A stretch of 59,603 nucleotides of DNA from positions 16,111-75,713 of the forward strand of contig JAEMRT010000014.1 in NCBI GenBank assembly GCA_016463225.1, given 5' to 3'. This DNA comes from Sphingopyxis sp. (GTDB lineage Bacteria > Pseudomonadota > Alphaproteobacteria > Sphingomonadales > Sphingomonadaceae). The notes below the pieces were generated by a model. It was not told the origin of the DNA. It was given only the letters and a program-made list of their open reading frames with translations, and did no database searches. The translations under genes were made by a program, and so were the position numbers. Numbering within the stretch: position 1 is the first letter of the stretch; every line of letters starts with the position of its first letter. Positions 58,203-59,603 of this stretch are shown here, piece after piece.

Positions 58203-59360
58203 TTGAACGTCTATCTCTATGACGCCGTGCGCACGCCGCGCGGCAAGGCGCGGCCCGATGGCGGGCTCGCCGGATTAAGCCCGCAGGAACTGGTGCGCCA
58301 GCAGGCAGCGGCGCTTGCCGAGAGGTGCGGGGATGTGGCGCGAAACCCCGATGCGCTGCTGCTCGGCTGTGTCACCCAGGTCGGCGCGCAGGGCGGGCAT
58401 ATCGCGATGCTCTCGAAGCTGCATGCGGGATTGCCCGACGCCACGGCGGCGCACAGCATCAACAATTATTGCGCCTCGGGCCTGTCGGCGATCGGGCAGG
58501 CGGTCGCCAAGGTCGCGAGCGGCGAAACGTCGCATATTCTCGCGGGCGGCGTCGAGTCGATGAGCCAGAGCCCGTTCCTCGGCGACCGGGCGGCTTTCTA
58601 TGGCAACGACGAGCTGCCACCCCGTGCGCGTTTCGTCCCACCCGTATTGGCGGCCGACCGATTGGCGAACGCCGAGGGCATCACCCGCGCCGACCTCGAC
58701 GCCGTCGCCCTCGCCTCGCAACAAAAGGCAGGGGCCGCGGAAAGCGTCACCGCCCTCCAGAAATCGCGAATAGCAACCGGAGCGCTCGACGGCGAAGAGT
58801 GCATCCGGCCCCAGACAAGCGCCGAATCGCTCGCCGCCGCCCCACCCGCGTTCGGCGCGTTGCAGCAGGAATATGCCGATGCACTCGAAGGCGCGACGTT
58901 CGCGCCGCTGCACAGCATCGCCCACGCGCCGCCGATCTGCGATGGGGCGGGACTGGCGCTGATCGGCGCCGAAGGCCTTGGCGTCGCGCCGCGCGCCCGC
59001 GTGGTCGCCTTTGCCGAAAGCGGCGGCGATCCCGCAGCGTCACTGACCGCCGGTTTCGCCGCGATGGACAAGGTGCTGACGCGCGCCGGGCTGACGCTCG
59101 CAGACCTCGACCGGATCGAGTTTATGGAAGCCTTCGCCGTCACCATCGCCAAATTCCTGCGCGACCGCGACCCCGATCCGACGCGCGTCAATGTGAGCGG
59201 CGGCCATCTGGCCAAAGGCCACCCGATGGGGGCAAGCGGCGCGATCCTGACCTCGACCCTGCTCGACGCGCTGGACGCGTGCGGCGGGAAATACGGGCTC
59301 GTGGTGCTGACCGGCGCGATGGGGGTCGGCGCGGCGATGGTGGTTGAGCGGGTGGCCTAG
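58203..59360 (+). CDS. Divergent thiolase-family protein lacking the C-terminal catalytic Cys
   Basis: A 385-residue thiolase fold with nucleophilic Cys90 (INNYCASGLSAIGQA) and His340 in SGGHLAKGHPMGASGA. Two conserved residues are replaced: the Asn of the NEAF motif is Met308 (MEAFAV), and the Cys of the CxGGGxG motif is Thr370 (TGAMGVGAA). The start is taken as TTG 58203, five bases after the SCP2-thiolase stop. An upstream ATG at 58149 in the same frame would overlap that gene. Its chemistry may not be ordinary thiolysis. Confidence 0.85.
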   Translation: MNVYLYDAVRTPRGKARPDGGLAGLSPQELVRQQAAALAERCGDVARNPDALLLGCVTQVGAQGGHIAMLSKLHAGLPDATAAHSINNYCASGLSAIGQAVAKVASGETSHILAGGVESMSQSPFLGDRAAFYGNDELPPRARFVPPVLAADRLANAEGITRADLDAVALASQQKAGAAESVTALQKSRIATGALDGEECIRPQTSAESLAAAPPAFGALQQEYADALEGATFAPLHSIAHAPPICDGAGLALIGAEGLGVAPRARVVAFAESGGDPAASLTAGFAAMDKVLTRAGLTLADLDRIEFMEAFAVTIAKFLRDRDPDPTRVNVSGGHLAKGHPMGASGAILTSTLLDALDACGGKYGLVVLTGAMGVGAAMVVERVA

Positions 59361-59388
59361 CGCATGATGACATCAGATTGATTATCAG

Positions 59389-59471
59389 CGTCATTGCGAG
59401 CGAATCGAAGCAATCCAGAGCGGTTTACGCCAACTCTGGATTGCCGCGTCGCTTCGCTCCTCGCAATGACG
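59389..59471. repeat. Palindromic repeat, family B, copy 2
   Basis: Imperfect inverted repeat, arms beginning CGTCATTGCGAGCGAATCGA at 59389 and ending TCGCTCCTCGCAATGACG at 59471. It matches repeat B1 (47677-47758) in both arms with indels and lies just after the last operon gene, probably as its terminator. Confidence 0.8.
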
Positions 59472-59513
59472 ACTCAAACCAATGTCATCTCGCTTTAGCG
59501 TCGCGACGGAATT

Positions 59514-59603
59514 GATCCTCCCTGTCGCGTAGCGATGGGGAGGTGGCAGCCCGAAGGGCTGACGGAGGGGCTTTGGCGCTACCGTCGCCGCCCCTCCCCC
59601 CCT
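59514..59603. repeat. G/C-rich dispersed-repeat-like hairpin region at the right edge
   Basis: CCTCCCTGTCGC (from about 59517) pairs with GCGATGGGGAGG near 59531-59542 to form a hairpin. Further inverted segments follow (CAGCCCGAAGGGCTG around 59546-59560). This resembles the dispersed palindromic sequences common in sphingomonad chromosomes. It is cut by the window end, so its extent is unknown. No gene is seen from 59361 to the end. Confidence 0.5.

Overview
This is a GC-rich chromosomal segment from an alphaproteobacterium, most likely of the order Sphingomonadales (Sphingopyxis/Sphingomonas-like). The basis is family content: a ChpT-type histidine phosphotransferase, an alphaproteobacterial HdaA, the aroQ-accB-accC run, the lptD-surA-pdxA-rsmA run, a sphingomonad-style TonB-dependent receptor, and dispersed palindromic repeats of the type common in this group. 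Genus assignment is inference. No rRNA, tRNA, CRISPR array, prophage or intact IS was seen. Coding density is very high and no gene-free stretch exceeds about 270 bases.

Layout. 1-6.6 kb: truncated CsbD-like gene, a secreted hypothetical, an exported amidohydrolase, thiS-thiG, aroQ-accB-accC, and an L,D-transpeptidase. 6.6-13.3 kb (minus): chpT-cheA-cheW-cheY-cheB-cheR with a peptidoglycan amidase downstream. This operon joins the CtrA phosphorelay phosphotransferase to a chemotaxis core. 13.5-19 kb (plus): rluD-rpoH, a membrane LytTR regulator, an M23 peptidase, a membrane protein and mtgA. 19-27.7 kb (minus): several exported or hypothetical proteins, a J-domain protein, ppk2, an alpha/beta hydrolase, aspS, and an FAD-linked lactone oxidase with a small membrane protein. 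27.8-37.4 kb: rnd, then hypothetical-hdaA-ppk1-ppx (minus), divergent from purM-purN, where PurN carries a C-terminal MmcQ/YjbR-like domain. 37.4-45.9 kb: ndk, holC and pepA (minus), then lptD-surA-pdxA-rsmA (plus). A 266-bp MITE-like element exactly fills the gap between surA and pdxA. 45.9-49.2 kb (minus): TPR protein, rsmB, guaB.

49.3-59.4 kb is the accessory part and the best candidate for an undescribed system. A duplicated HxlR regulator with two zinc-knuckle-like modules and a TonB-dependent receptor lie on the minus strand. Divergently, a tightly packed five-gene plus-strand operon encodes a nitronate-monooxygenase-like flavoprotein, a carotenoid/stilbene cleavage-type oxygenase, an acyl-CoA ligase, an SCP2-type thiolase and a second thiolase that lacks two conserved active-site residues. 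A 25-bp palindrome overlaps the divergent promoter region. The cluster looks like uptake, oxidative C=C cleavage, CoA activation and thiolysis of an unsaturated substrate. The substrate cannot be read from sequence.

Two families of palindromic repeats (A: 5043, 13398, 28993; B: 47677, 59389) and a few hairpins occupy most intergenic gaps.
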